64,000 nt of DNA, from the NCBI GenBank assembly GCA_013399015.1, contig VWZX01010541.1, forward strand, positions 992,001 to 1,056,000. The letters are read 5' to 3'. The position numbers and the translations under genes are program-made. A model generated the notes under the pieces. It was given only the letters and a program-made list of their open reading frames with translations. It was not told the DNA's origin and did not search any database. Positions 14,350 through 25,093 of this stretch are shown here, piece by piece. This stretch comes from Galbula dea. Taxonomy: Eukaryota; Chordata; Aves; Piciformes; Galbulidae. How positions within the stretch are numbered: the first letter of the stretch is position 1; each line of letters starts with the position of its first letter.

Positions 14350-14590
14350 CATTAGGAATTCCAGAATCCAGCATGGCAGGGGTTGGAAGGGAGCTCTGGG
14401 GATCATCCAAGTCCAGTCCCCGTGCTCCAGCAGGGTCACTCAGAGCAGGTTGCCCAGGATCATGTCCCGGTGGCTTGGAATCTCTCCAGAGAAGGAGACT
14501 TCACAACCCTGGTCCTTCAGAATTATTCTTTACAACACAGCAAAGTACTTTTTTCCTGCATCTAAATCAGCTTTTCTTTACTTACTTTTT
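14350..14590 (-). mobile_element. CR1 LINE 3' fragment
   Basis: Reverse-orientation CR1 with GGGGTTGGAAGGGAGCTCTG, GATCATCCAAGTCCAGTCCC and TGGAATCTCTCCAGAGAAGG. The right end, after about 14520, is degraded. A good plus-strand splice-acceptor-like string (long T tract, then CCCCCACAG ending at 14602) follows, probably by chance. Confidence 0.8.
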
Positions 14591-16479
14591 TTTCCCCCAC
14601 AGTAAAGAGCTATCGAGGCTGCAACCCCTGCAACAAGGCTAGTCCTCAATACTGGCTTAGAGGAGTACATGAACAGAACAGATATTTTTGTACTTGATGT
14701 TTATCAAAGCTCTCTCAGATCAGACAGTATTATCTCTTCCTCTCCATCACCCAAAAGGACTGTGGTTTACACTTATGTCGCTCACACTAAGAAGAAAGCC
14801 TGTCTGCCACTCTCCAGCCCTGTGAATCTGAAGAAAGGCAGAGGGAGGTTTCCCAAAACCCACGCACTCCTGAAAGAATAAGCTCTATTCTGTGTCAAAA
14901 GTTATTAAATATAAACAGAAGGAACTTCAAAAGGATGCACAATTTAGTCTGCCTCACACCAGTTCATACAAACTCAAAATGGAGAAGGTGCTTATAGGGT
15001 GCTTACAGGGTCAGGCTCCAATTTCTGGATCTCAAGGAGGACATCTGCCCTTCCCCTTCCTCTGGACTGTCAGAGAAGGCTGGGTGCTAGGAGCTCACTC
15101 AGAGCACTGCCATTGCACACACAGTGCTGCTCTCTGCCAACAAATCCAGGTGCTCTTCTGCCCCTGCATCAGAAATTCCTTCCCATCTCCAGTTCTGTTG
15201 AGACCAGGTGCTCTTAAGGCCTCTGTGCTTGAATTCCATCCTCAAAACATGGAAATACAACAATTCTGCAATGCCTTCCAGATGAAGACTCTAAATCAAA
15301 AAGCAGCAGCTAGTTTGCTTACTGCAAGAGGTTCCAACACTCTTCTTCAGAAAACCCTACAGGGATATACCAATTGTCTTTAACTCTACCTGCCTTAGTG
15401 GAACACAAGAAGAAAGGAGCAGTTTTCCAGGAATAAAGGATCCTGAACTGGACTCCATGGCAGTTCCAACAGAATAAGCTCAGAAAAGAACTCTTACTGT
15501 GGAGTTTCCCTATGGTTCTCCTGAAGGCACACAGACACACTTTTCCTAGAAATCTCCACTACAGGCATACAAGACAGAACTACAAGAAGCATGTTTAAAT
15601 ATGTACTGTCTTCAGACAGAAACAGGTCCTTTGGGAATGACTGTCAAACTATTCAGGCTTGAAGGGAGATTATTGGGTGGGCTGATGAAGTCTCGCTAGG
15701 CACCTGAGAGACTTCAGTGAAGAATCTAGCTCAATTTTTAAAATTTTAAGTTCTTAATGCCCAGTCTTTTGTCCTTGCATCTAGGCTGCAAGCAAAGACA
15801 GAGCACACAGCTACCTAAGAAGATGGAAAAGATAAGTAATTTGGTTTAGGAGATAAACCTTACTACCTTTGTCTCTTGAGTGTCTTTTCCTTACACTGAC
15901 TTGACTCCCATAACTTTGTTCACCCACATCTGAGCCAGTCACCTTAGGTTTCTTCCACAGCCAGGAGAAATAGGCACATCCAGGAACATCTCACTTGTTT
16001 TATATATCTACTTTAGAGTGATCCATAGGCACTCCGGATGCAGATGCTCCTATTCCTTTCAATTAAGTAGTCATTTCTTTCATAACTTCCCTAGAAGAAG
16101 CCAGTGATGTTGCAGGCACTTACATGTAGCCTGATACATCTTATTTTAGTTGTCTGGATGGCAACTGAGTACTAGTCAGCCAGTACTTCTAGCTCTTTCC
16201 CATTTTCTTTTGCAGACACAGAAGCAAGCACAAAACTAGAGGAGGAAGAAGCAATGTGTGTAAGTAGCACCGAGAAAAAGCTGGAATGTGAGTTGCTAGA
16301 AAGATAAAACATGGAGAAATGTTTCTGTGGGTACATCACTCATCCCTGCAGCAGCCATGGCACTTATGTCACAGAGGTATTTGTATGTTGTCTGGTTTTT
16401 GAAATGTTCCAAGACAAATAATCAAATATGAGATCATGATTTTTCTAATCAATTAAACTACTTCTGTATCTAGTTGTTT

Positions 16480-16690
16480 ACACTGGGTGTAAGAAACAAC
16501 ATACCAACACAAGAAATACTCTACCAGGTCAGACCAGGGGGCCATCTCATCCTGTATTTTGGCTCTAATAAAAGATGGCAGAGCACACAGAGGGAGAGGA
16601 CATAAGCAGCACTGCTTTGTATAGCCCTTCCCCCTCATTCTCCACAAGCGTCCACGGCTGTAGTTTGGGGGATGCACAATAAGATGGGCC
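16480..16690. mobile_element. Possible ancient amniote CR1/L3-type LINE 3' remnant
   Basis: The phrase CCAGGTCAGACCAGGGGGCCATCT followed by CATCCTGTATTTTG resembles, by memory, an old reptilian LINE 3' segment (GGTCAGACC ... GGTCCATCTAGCCCAGTATC; only the key words are given). Divergence is high and boundaries are approximate. A weaker echo (GACCATCTAGCCCAGCAT) occurs at 18211-18228. Confidence 0.4.
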
Positions 16691-18222
16691 CTCAACAAAA
16701 CTGAGAGGATATTAGCTATATCTGAAATGTCACTGAAAGCTGTAGCCTGTTACATGGGGAAGTTGCCAAGTTAAAAATAGAAACTGCCATTCTGACTACA
16801 GCTGTGAGATGCATTTCACTGACGGGCTGGCTTTTATCTCTTTTATATTTTATTTAAAAGGACAAATCCCTCCAAAAGAACCCTCACACTGTAAAATGTT
16901 ACCTATTTCAGAACACCAAAACCTGCAGTGCTGACTGCAGAGTGACATTAAAAGCAACCCAGTATACTGTAACACACGTCCTCATCAGCAGTAGGTCAGC
17001 AGAAAGCACTGTGATGAATCTGCTGCTGCTGCTGCTTCTCTAGTTTCTGACTGTGGCAGTAAAATACAGAGTTGGAGACCTAAAGAGGTATCTTTAACAG
17101 CTGCTCTTCATGGATGCTCAGTTAGCAAACTGGGACTAGTCTGCACAGGTTTGAGTCTGCGTTCAGGGCATCATATTCCCCTACCAATGTTCAAAGCTGT
17201 ATATAGACAGCTATGTATATAGTGTAACCAAATAAATCCTACCACTCATCTCTAGTATCAGCTGCTCTCAGACAAGCACTCAAGCCAGCATCCCAAAATC
17301 ACCCAGCTGAATGGCCATGAAAGAAACAGACAATACATGACTTGAAACGTCTGAAAGATGAAGTATCACTCAGGAGGAAACCAAGTTCAACACATTTGAT
17401 TATTTCCTTAAGGAAGAAATATGGTTTTAAACAATGGAATTTGTGCCGTACTTCAGTTTTCAAAATGCAAGGAACCAAGTACACTCATTCAACATCCATG
17501 TAACTTAGGGACAGATGTTTCCAGACACCTTCACTTGCATACAGCCAATTAACTGTGTATGCATGGATGGATCAGACAGGCTTCAAACTCCATGTATGGT
17601 GTTGGATGGGAGCACCTGGTCACTTGTTCATCTCAAAAGAGAAACTGGTCTGCTGCAGAAGGAGACAGTTATTTATACATGAGACTGCTGGTTCAGCTGC
17701 AGAAGAAAAAGAAACACACCCAGGCAAGTCCTACCTCCAGATCCATCCTGCACAGGCTAATGTCCCAGCAGGTCATACACAATACTTTTTCTTTAGGTGT
17801 GTACTTCAGTTTGATGTACATATACCACACTTGCTAATGAGAGCACCGACAAACTCTTGAGAGCAAAGGGAAACCAGGGCCCCAAACATATGCACTCTGT
17901 CTTGGTGACAGCAGGGACTGCTGTTTGAGCTGCCTGAACCACAACAACAAACCTCCAGAAAGGAGACCAGGCATATATATCCTTTCAGTGGAACATTGCC
18001 ATAGTGAAATTTTAATCATATATATGTATTTTAATCAGAGCTTCTGAAAATGCTTCAAAGAGCCTGCAGTGCACACTTTAATTAGCTATTAGTTAGAGAG
18101 AGACCGGGGTCGCTTTGAAATTCTGCCATCTGATAAGGAACAAGCACATTCAGTCTGAGGTGCTATGTAAACCATACACACAGAGTGCTCCACACCTTCA
18201 CTTAAAATGAGACCATCTAGCC

Positions 18223-18245
18223 CAGCATGGTGTTCTACCATGCTG
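18223..18245. repeat. Short perfect hairpin (9-bp stem)
   Basis: CAGCATGGT and its exact complement ACCATGCTG flank a 5-base loop. Isolated and without a following T run; no function is claimed. Confidence 0.6.
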
Positions 18246-19478
18246 TGCTTAGAGCAGGATCAGACCCAGGAGTCCACCTGCAAACAGGACAAATACAGGG
18301 ATGCTGAGATTGATCATTCCACCTTTCAGTGGACAGTTCTGGTTCTGTAAGGCAACTGTGGTTTTGTAATTTAACATCCTGAGCCCTGACTTAACAACAA
18401 AGGATCTCCCATTTTCAAGTGAAGTCCTTCAATTTCTGTGCAATGGCAGCCTGGACATAAACCCAGCCTTAAATACCATGTCCTAGGCAGTATTGGATCA
18501 GCCTGCAGTGACAGTTCCATAGCTTTCTGGGAAGCAGTGACCTGCACAGACCAAACTAGAGGAGATGGAACATCTGATACAGTAGCATTTACCCACACCT
18601 GGTTTCAAAAAAATCATCATCATTAAAAACTTTAGATTTCAATCTGCTGTAACTTCCCCCTCTTTGGAGACACCGATGAAATAAAATCTTGTTCAGATCA
18701 TCCATTAGACTGGCAGTCATTGGCAATGAGGGGAAAATATATATGCACCAATTTAAAGAGTGAGACCATAGGGGATGGTTTGCTGCTTCTGACACTCTCT
18801 CTCCTTGAAATTAAACTTTCACTGTCATTTAATGCCTTAAAAATATGCAGTTCAGAATATATTCCCTAGTCACCTCAAAGTTTTCCTTTCATCAGTAGAA
18901 TGAGACCCATTAATTTCCTAAAGCTGCTTGTTTTAAAGGCAATAGACATACTCCAGATGCTATCGCAATCTAGAGGTCACTCCCTGAAAGTGATTAATTG
19001 CCTTTAACTCAACACAGAACCCTTAGATTTCCACATTCACACACCATGGTGGGCTGGAGAAGAAAAGAATTAAAACACTTCCCTTTATTCTAAGCAGCTC
19101 CTTTTAATTAGATGCATTTAGCACACATCTCATTACATCCATCACGCCGTGTTTGAGCAGCTTCTCGAACCACTTGTGATTGCACAAACGCATCTTCTGC
19201 AGGAGCCTGAGGAGCGGCTGCTGGGCTGGCTCCACCTCCCTGCTCTGCAGATTTTATGAATGACTAGCAATCACTGACGGGGAATGACTGCCAACTGCCC
19301 ACTCAACCCTTTCTACTCTTCCCTGCACGTACAGGCGAGAGAAGCAAACAAGCTCCAGGACTGCAAATGAGCCTTCAGCACACTTCCCAATGGATGGCAT
19401 TCATCTTTCAAAACAGGAACTAAATGTTCTTCCGGATACTCAGAGTATAGAAATTCAATATTAAAAGCTTACGCAACA
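18246..19478. other. Intronic stretch with homeodomain-type cores and a local CpG cluster
   Basis: Contains GTGATTAATTGCCTTTAA (about 18990) and CTTTTAATTAGATGCAT (about 19102). These are followed by about 190 bases (19140-19330) with more CpG and GC than the rest of the intron. No coding frame. Could be a cis-regulatory element; this is inference only. Confidence 0.35.
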
Positions 19479-19515
19479 TCCTTTTCTTTTTTTCCTTCTT
19501 TTTTTCTTTTTTTTC
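19479..19515. repeat. 37-nt uninterrupted polypyrimidine tract
   Basis: Only T and C over 37 bases, mainly T, with short C interruptions. In a RIMS1 pre-mRNA this would be a purine tract. It is low-complexity sequence, and no splice acceptor AG follows within the expected distance on the plus strand. Confidence 0.8.
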
Positions 19516-20987
19516 ACCCAGATAACTTTTTAGGCATTTAATCAAAGTGAAATTGTCTTTTTCTGAATGCTTCACTGCTTCAGCAACACACCAGGAAAAC
19601 TGGAATTAAAGAGCCCTCACCTACCTCCAGCAAAACAAGATTTATCTGGAGCCAAACCATAAAATCTGACAGATTTTGCAGAAGTCTATTGGTAATGTTG
19701 AATCATAAAAGACATTTTCTGTCCAGAAGGTGTTTCTTCTAGATCACTAATTCCGTAATTTAAGGGATACATGAAAACAGTCAGTACTCTTTCACTTGCC
19801 TATTACAATAAGAATGGCCTATAAAGAACAGTAAATGCCATGGTAGTTACCATCACAGCCTGATCAATCTACATTTGTGTCTGTTTTCAGAGTGAAAACA
19901 TCCAGAGGAGAAACATTCGTGTTACAGGTTAGTTACCAAGGCCACACTTACATCAAGTAGCTCACTGCATGCTCTGACACCACCCTGCTGTAACAGAAAA
20001 TGACATAAAAAGCAAGGCATGATCTGTGTCTTTCCAGTTCCTGCTGGGAACAAGCTAGGAAAAAGCTGGCAGAAAAGGCAGTGCCCAATGTCTCCTGTAT
20101 GCCTTAACCTCCATCCAGCTAAAACAATGAGCAATGGAAGAGATCCGAGCACAATAAATCACTACCTAGAATACAACTCAGCACTTTAAGTACCTGGAAA
20201 ACAAGATACTTTCAGAAGCAGCTGACACTGAATCTCACGTCCTGATGCCTAACAAGTTTCAAGAATAGACAGGAATATGTAACACAACACACTGGAAATT
20301 TATACACCATGTTTCAGCACAATTACTGCTAAATAATGACCTTGTATAACATAGGTAAAGGCTAGGGACAGGATCAGGGAGGGACACAGGACCTAAAGGG
20401 ATCTTGTCAGTATCTTTAAAATATCAGCAAATTTCAGTCATTTAATGCACTAATACGTACTTTTAATGTGAAGTGCTAACAGTAGACAACAGTACACAGG
20501 TTGCAAATCCCATTCTCCATACTTTTCTCTAATTGAACTGGTCTAAATGAAGCTACTATTCATGATCTGCTCATGTAAGCATGAAGAAAAAAATTTAGTA
20601 GCAATGTCTATAGCAAGAGAAGTATTTCAACACCTTCATGCCAAGTGCTTGACTTCAGCTGAGACCTATGAAATCATCACAAAATGTTTCAAAAGGGTTT
20701 ACTGAACTCCTCATCAGGTGCTATGGGCTAAAGCAAACTTCTCCCTCTTCTCCAGTTCCCAGCAAAACACTGACACGCACAGGATGTGTGGAATGGTGTA
20801 AAATGGACAATGGAGCCAATGTGTCCTGAGAAACAGTACTAAAAAACCCCTTAGCATCTATTTGTTTTGTTGTGGTTTTCTTGAGGTTTTATGGGGTTCT
20901 TTTTTTGAGGAAGGTGTTGGGTTTTTCTAAGCCTTCTTGAAAAATAAATAAAAATACAGAGATAAAGAAACAGAATTATTGTTTCTC

Positions 20988-21110
20988 TAGCACAGTATCA
21001 AAGTATCTGTCAATCTGGAAGGGACCCACGAGGACCACGAGTCCAGCTCCTTGACCTGTGCAGGACACCCCAAGAATCACACTATCTGCCTGACAGCACT
21101 GCCCACAAAG
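20988..21110 (-). mobile_element. CR1 LINE 3' fragment (diverged)
   Basis: Reverse CR1 phrases: TCTGGAAGGGACCCACGAGG, GTCCAGCTCCTTGACC and GCAGGACACCCCAAGAATCA. This matches a CR1 variant whose 3' segment carries the CAGGACACCCCAAGAATCAC motif. Confidence 0.75.
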
Positions 21111-22741
21111 GACAAATGCCTACAAAGGAAGAGCACTAAAGGAGGCCTGAACATGAGCACATTCACATCCAACCAGCTTGTTTTCCATCCCAAGCCGTAT
21201 TAGGTAGTCTTATAAAAGATAATCACCTCTTACTATGAATTTTGCTTTGCTTACTTCTATCTTTATACTGCCACCAGCTACCACAAAACTACCATTCCAA
21301 AAGTAGCAGATGACAGCGACAGACACAGCCTTTGAAGTTCTCTAGCCCTGTTCCAGCTTCCTGCCTTTCCAACCCAGTTCTTGAGGGAGTTTGCAATGGC
21401 TGGCTTCTAGGCCAGGTACCCAGGTGAGATAATCCACCATTAAGATTCCAGTAGTTAATAAGATTTTCATCACGTTATCTGCCATTATTTTTGCTTCTGA
21501 CACAACACAACCCAACATTCTGAACACAAGAATAGCATTACTCAGTTTTGCAGCTCTCATGGTCACCCTCCAGCTTGAGGCAAGTTTGATGATCCTCAGC
21601 CGACACACATTTTTCACCCACTATCCCACAATAAGAGCAAACAGGGAACAAAACTAGCCAAAGCTGCTACCTGAAATGGCCAACATGTCCCCAAATGCGT
21701 TTACATTTGTAGTTGCTCCCCTGGATATTCTACATTTTCAGCACTGTCACCATGACTGCTTAATACAGTCAGACTAGTGCTATTCATAGCAAGCAAATCT
21801 CAGTAATTCTGCTTTTTCTTTTGATCTATTTTTGCAGGTGCTCTGACGCTGACACGATTAGGCTGAGAGCAGACTTCTTTGTCTGAAAGTAATTCTCAGA
21901 CAAGACTAAAAAACCTTTATCACTGCAAGATCTGAAACACCATCAGTCTTAGGAACATAATTATGGATTTTTCCTAAGATATTTAAGATTCTTATGGCAG
22001 ATCATGACTAAACAGTACTAACCATTCTTTCACATCCATTTCAAACAACTTTTGTTACATGATCACGGAGAAAGCCAACATGTTAGGCATCACAACACAT
22101 TCAGGAAGACAATCAGTTATGTTCACACAGCGCAGAATCAGCTCTTCAATTATTCTTGATTACATCTATGCTGCCCAGCTGGAAATAGCTGAAAGCTACA
22201 CTTAGACTTCAGTAGGGGACAATTATTGTGCAAGTTATTTGCAAACTGTCAAACATCAGTGCTGTGTTTACCTGGAATACATGTATCACCCTTACTCCAC
22301 GTCTTCACTTTGACACGTAAAATTCAGCTATTTGAAGGGTTGTTTCCAGCTACTCTGATGTTTTGAAAGCTGTGTTTTCCATTTCTCATGCTCTATTCTC
22401 TACATAAATGATGTAAATTGAAGTCATTTATTAAATCTCCAGAGAGCTGCATTCAACATGAATCCAGGCAAGGGATATGTGCACGAACATGGTGATCTCG
22501 CTGGTTCTGGACTAAAATAAGATCTATGAAGCATGGGGGAGACAGATAAAAGCAGATACAGTAGGCTTGGTGGGTTTTGGTTTTCTCCATTGAAATCCAA
22601 GTATTCCTTATAAAAAAGCCTATATTTTATTTGTCAGTAGTAAACCACTTTTGGGGCCTCTATATCCTCTTTGAAGATACGTTCCATACAAGATCTCCAC
22701 ATAACACATTCTGACAATCTAAGCTTGCACACTCCTACACG

Positions 22742-22936
22742 CAGGATCACAAGATAATTGATGCTGGAAGGGATCTCTGGAGATGATCTAGTGCAACCCA
22801 CTGCTCACAGCTAGGTCAGCTCTGACATCAGATCAGGTTGCTCAGTCAGTCTTAAAACCTCCAAGAGTGGAGGACCACACAACCTCTCTGGACAAGTGCT
22901 CACTCACTGCTTCACTGCCCTTATGGTAAAAAAGCT
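22742..22936 (-). mobile_element. CR1 LINE 3' fragment
   Basis: Reverse-orientation CR1 with GCTGGAAGGGATCTCTGGAG, ATCAGGTTGCTCAGTCAGTC, CACAACCTCTCTGG and the region near ACTGCCCTTATGGTAAAAAA. Moderately diverged. Confidence 0.8.
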
Positions 22937-23820
22937 GCTCTGTGGTTTCTGGGTAGCAGCAGAAATTGGAGAAAGCAGAGGGCAGTTCAGAAGGCCAGTA
23001 GCATCTGAGCTGAGCTAGCCTACACCCAGAGCACTGTTACAGTAGGAGCTGTACTGTTAGGACCCAAATTATGGCAACATTCAAGTTAACTCCACAGTGA
23101 TGAGTCCTGTTCAACACCCTCTCCTTCACGTGTAGTGGATGCTCAGTAGCATCTCTAGCTAAATGAAGCTTAAGCATGTTCAGCTAAGCATGTCTGAAAA
23201 TGGGTAATAAATCCAGCTTTATACACAACTGACAAAGAGAGGGGCTTCTATGTGTATCAAAAGTACCAGTGCCTTCCTTGCCGCTGACACCACCTTCATC
23301 TACTGGCAGTAGAAGGCAGAAACATCAAATAATTGATGCTTTTCAGTAAGTATCATTGTGACAAACTGTCAAAGGTAGAACCAACTTAGTTTTTGAAAGC
23401 TATCTGACAAATAAAAAAGAATAACAACTTCTTTTTAATGAAATCCAAATTTAGCTTTTATAATTAAAATTTTTATAAAAAGGAAATTGTCTTTCAAAGC
23501 AAAGATTGGCACTAGCTCACGCTGTCAACTCTGACAGCATGAAATCACAGAACAAATGATGGGATTCTGCAGCTGCTAAATACTGTCAAATACACTTCAC
23601 AAGTTTTATTCTTATAAATCCATTAATAGGAAGCCCACTTTTTTGCAAGGAACTGCCTCTCTCCCCAATGTACAATTAGGACAAAAATGGTTCTCAAAGA
23701 TTCCTCACTGTTGCTGTTCTTTCCACCTTTAATAGCTCTGGTCTGCACAGAACGCTGCACCAGAGCCCAGCGCAGCTGGCAGTAGGCTGGAAACAGCTAG
23801 AGTAGTTTATGACCAAATTC

Positions 23821-23890
23821 AGAGAATCATAGAATGTTTTGGGTTGAAAGGGACCTTTAAAGGTCACCTAGTTCAAACCCCCTGTAGTGA
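23821..23890 (-). mobile_element. Very short CR1 LINE 3' terminus
   Basis: GAGAATCATAGAATGTTTTG followed by GGTTGAAAGGGACCTTTAAA and GTTCAAACCCCC: about 70 bp of the CR1 extreme 3' end, with the tail motif at the left. Strongly 5' truncated. Confidence 0.85.
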
Positions 23891-24890
23891 GAGCCCAGCA
23901 GTTAGAAATACTCAGAAACAGTTCAGAATCCTGTGGGAATGGAGCACTTTTCCCACCTTCCACAGGGACTGTGGACAGTAAGGTCCTGTACTCCACTCAG
24001 GAAACAAGTCCATGTGTAAGAGGGAAGAAATACCACCGTATTTTCTTCTCTGCTTACCTACTCCTAACCCTTTCAACACACATCAAGTCCTCTTTGACCT
24101 TCCCCACTCCTCTTGTTTCTGTGAAACAGACATGCAAGTTGTCCTCAGCTTCCACACCCTATTTTAAAATCTACACTGCGCTCTGATTTTTTTCAGGTCA
24201 ATCCAAGCAGCCCACGAGTCTGTTGATGCTCCATATGCTGCTGGAGAAATGAAAGCTGGAGAGGAAGAGGGCAAGGGAATACTGGCAGAGATCAAGCAGG
24301 AGGAGTTGGTACATCAGTGCCATCGCACGTAGCTGAAAATGGAAGTCATTCTCAGTCAGCTCCTCCCAGAAGTTTCTGCTTTTAAAGATCTTTACATGTA
24401 AATCTTTAGTGAATACATCACATACTAAATGTACAAGCTGGACACTGCAGGACTGTGCCATGTTTTCCACATACAAAATACATAACTCCAGTGAAAATTA
24501 TAAATATGTGGCAAGCTGGAGTCCACCTCCACTTGATTCTTGTGTATGAGGCACGAGGGAGGGGATGGATGGATTCCGAATGTGAAGGCACTGTTGCTGT
24601 CACTAGCTCGTTAGATCTGAAAAGGAAAAGGCTGTTTCTTCAGTTGGCTGTAACTGAAATCGCATGAGAACAGCTGCTGTCATTTGAGTTCCGGCCAACA
24701 AGGCAACATTTGAGAAAAACAACTGATCTTCTGAATTTCCCACCTCCTGGAATTGAAATATAGAGGTGCCAGCATCAGACATTTTGTCAGCACAGACTCA
24801 TGATCCAGACAGGAAACTGAACCTACTAAAGCACGCACCCAGTCATCACCTGTCATCCTCTCACCCATGCCTCATCCCCAGGGTCTTTAA

Positions 24891-25043
24891 AGGTCTAGGA
24901 TCTCTAGAAAGTTCCATGATTCAAAATGGTGGCCAACAAACAGGTCCAGGATCTTGAGAAAGCTCCCCAGTTGGAATCAGTGGCCAATAACCAAGTCCAG
25001 GACCTACAGAAAGCTCTATGGTTGCAAACAGCGGCCATCATCC
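24891..25043. repeat. Tandem array, 3 x 51 bp
   Basis: Three units of exactly 51 bp (24891-24941, 24942-24992, 24993-25043), each of form A(G/A)GTC(T/C)AGGA ... GAAAG(T/C)TC ... (A/G)(G/C)(T/G)GGCCA. Identity between units is roughly two thirds to three quarters. No similarity to CR1 or any repeat I know. The period is a multiple of three, and one frame stays open across part of it, but the encoded peptide matches nothing recognised. Confidence 0.85.
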
Positions 25044-25086
25044 ACTGCTGATTGGTGGTCACTGTTTCCAACCATGGAGCTTTCTG
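25007..25086. repeat. Hairpin: unit 3 of the 51-bp array and an inverted fourth copy
   Basis: Arm 25007-25039 (starting CAGAAAGCTCTATGGTTG) and arm 25054-25086 (ending CCATGGAGCTTTCTG) are reverse complements at 28 of 33 positions, with a 14-base loop. The right arm is therefore a partial fourth unit in inverse orientation. Three of the five mismatches would be G-U pairs in a plus-strand RNA. Confidence 0.8.
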
Positions 25087-25093
25087 AGGAATC

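Larger units (their letters stand above)
12067..18222. other. Intronic stretch with only the repeats listed
   Basis: Outside the CR1 at 14350 and the possible old LINE at 16480, no gene was recognised. An 11-bp duplication (GGTGCTTATAG / GGTGCTTACAG) lies at about 14988-15009. The 163-codon plus frame at 14892-15383 has no recognisable domain, and other frames overlap it. A TTTAATTAGC homeodomain-type core is at about 18077-18086. Confidence 0.55.
19516..24890. other. Intronic stretch between CR1 fragments
   Basis: Beyond the three CR1 pieces listed, nothing recognised. T-rich and A-rich patches at 20865-20960 are low complexity. Confidence 0.5.

Noticed and set aside
14892..15383. 163-codon plus-strand frame
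   Set aside because: No family resemblance, and another frame overlaps it. The length is compatible with chance in 64 kb read six ways.
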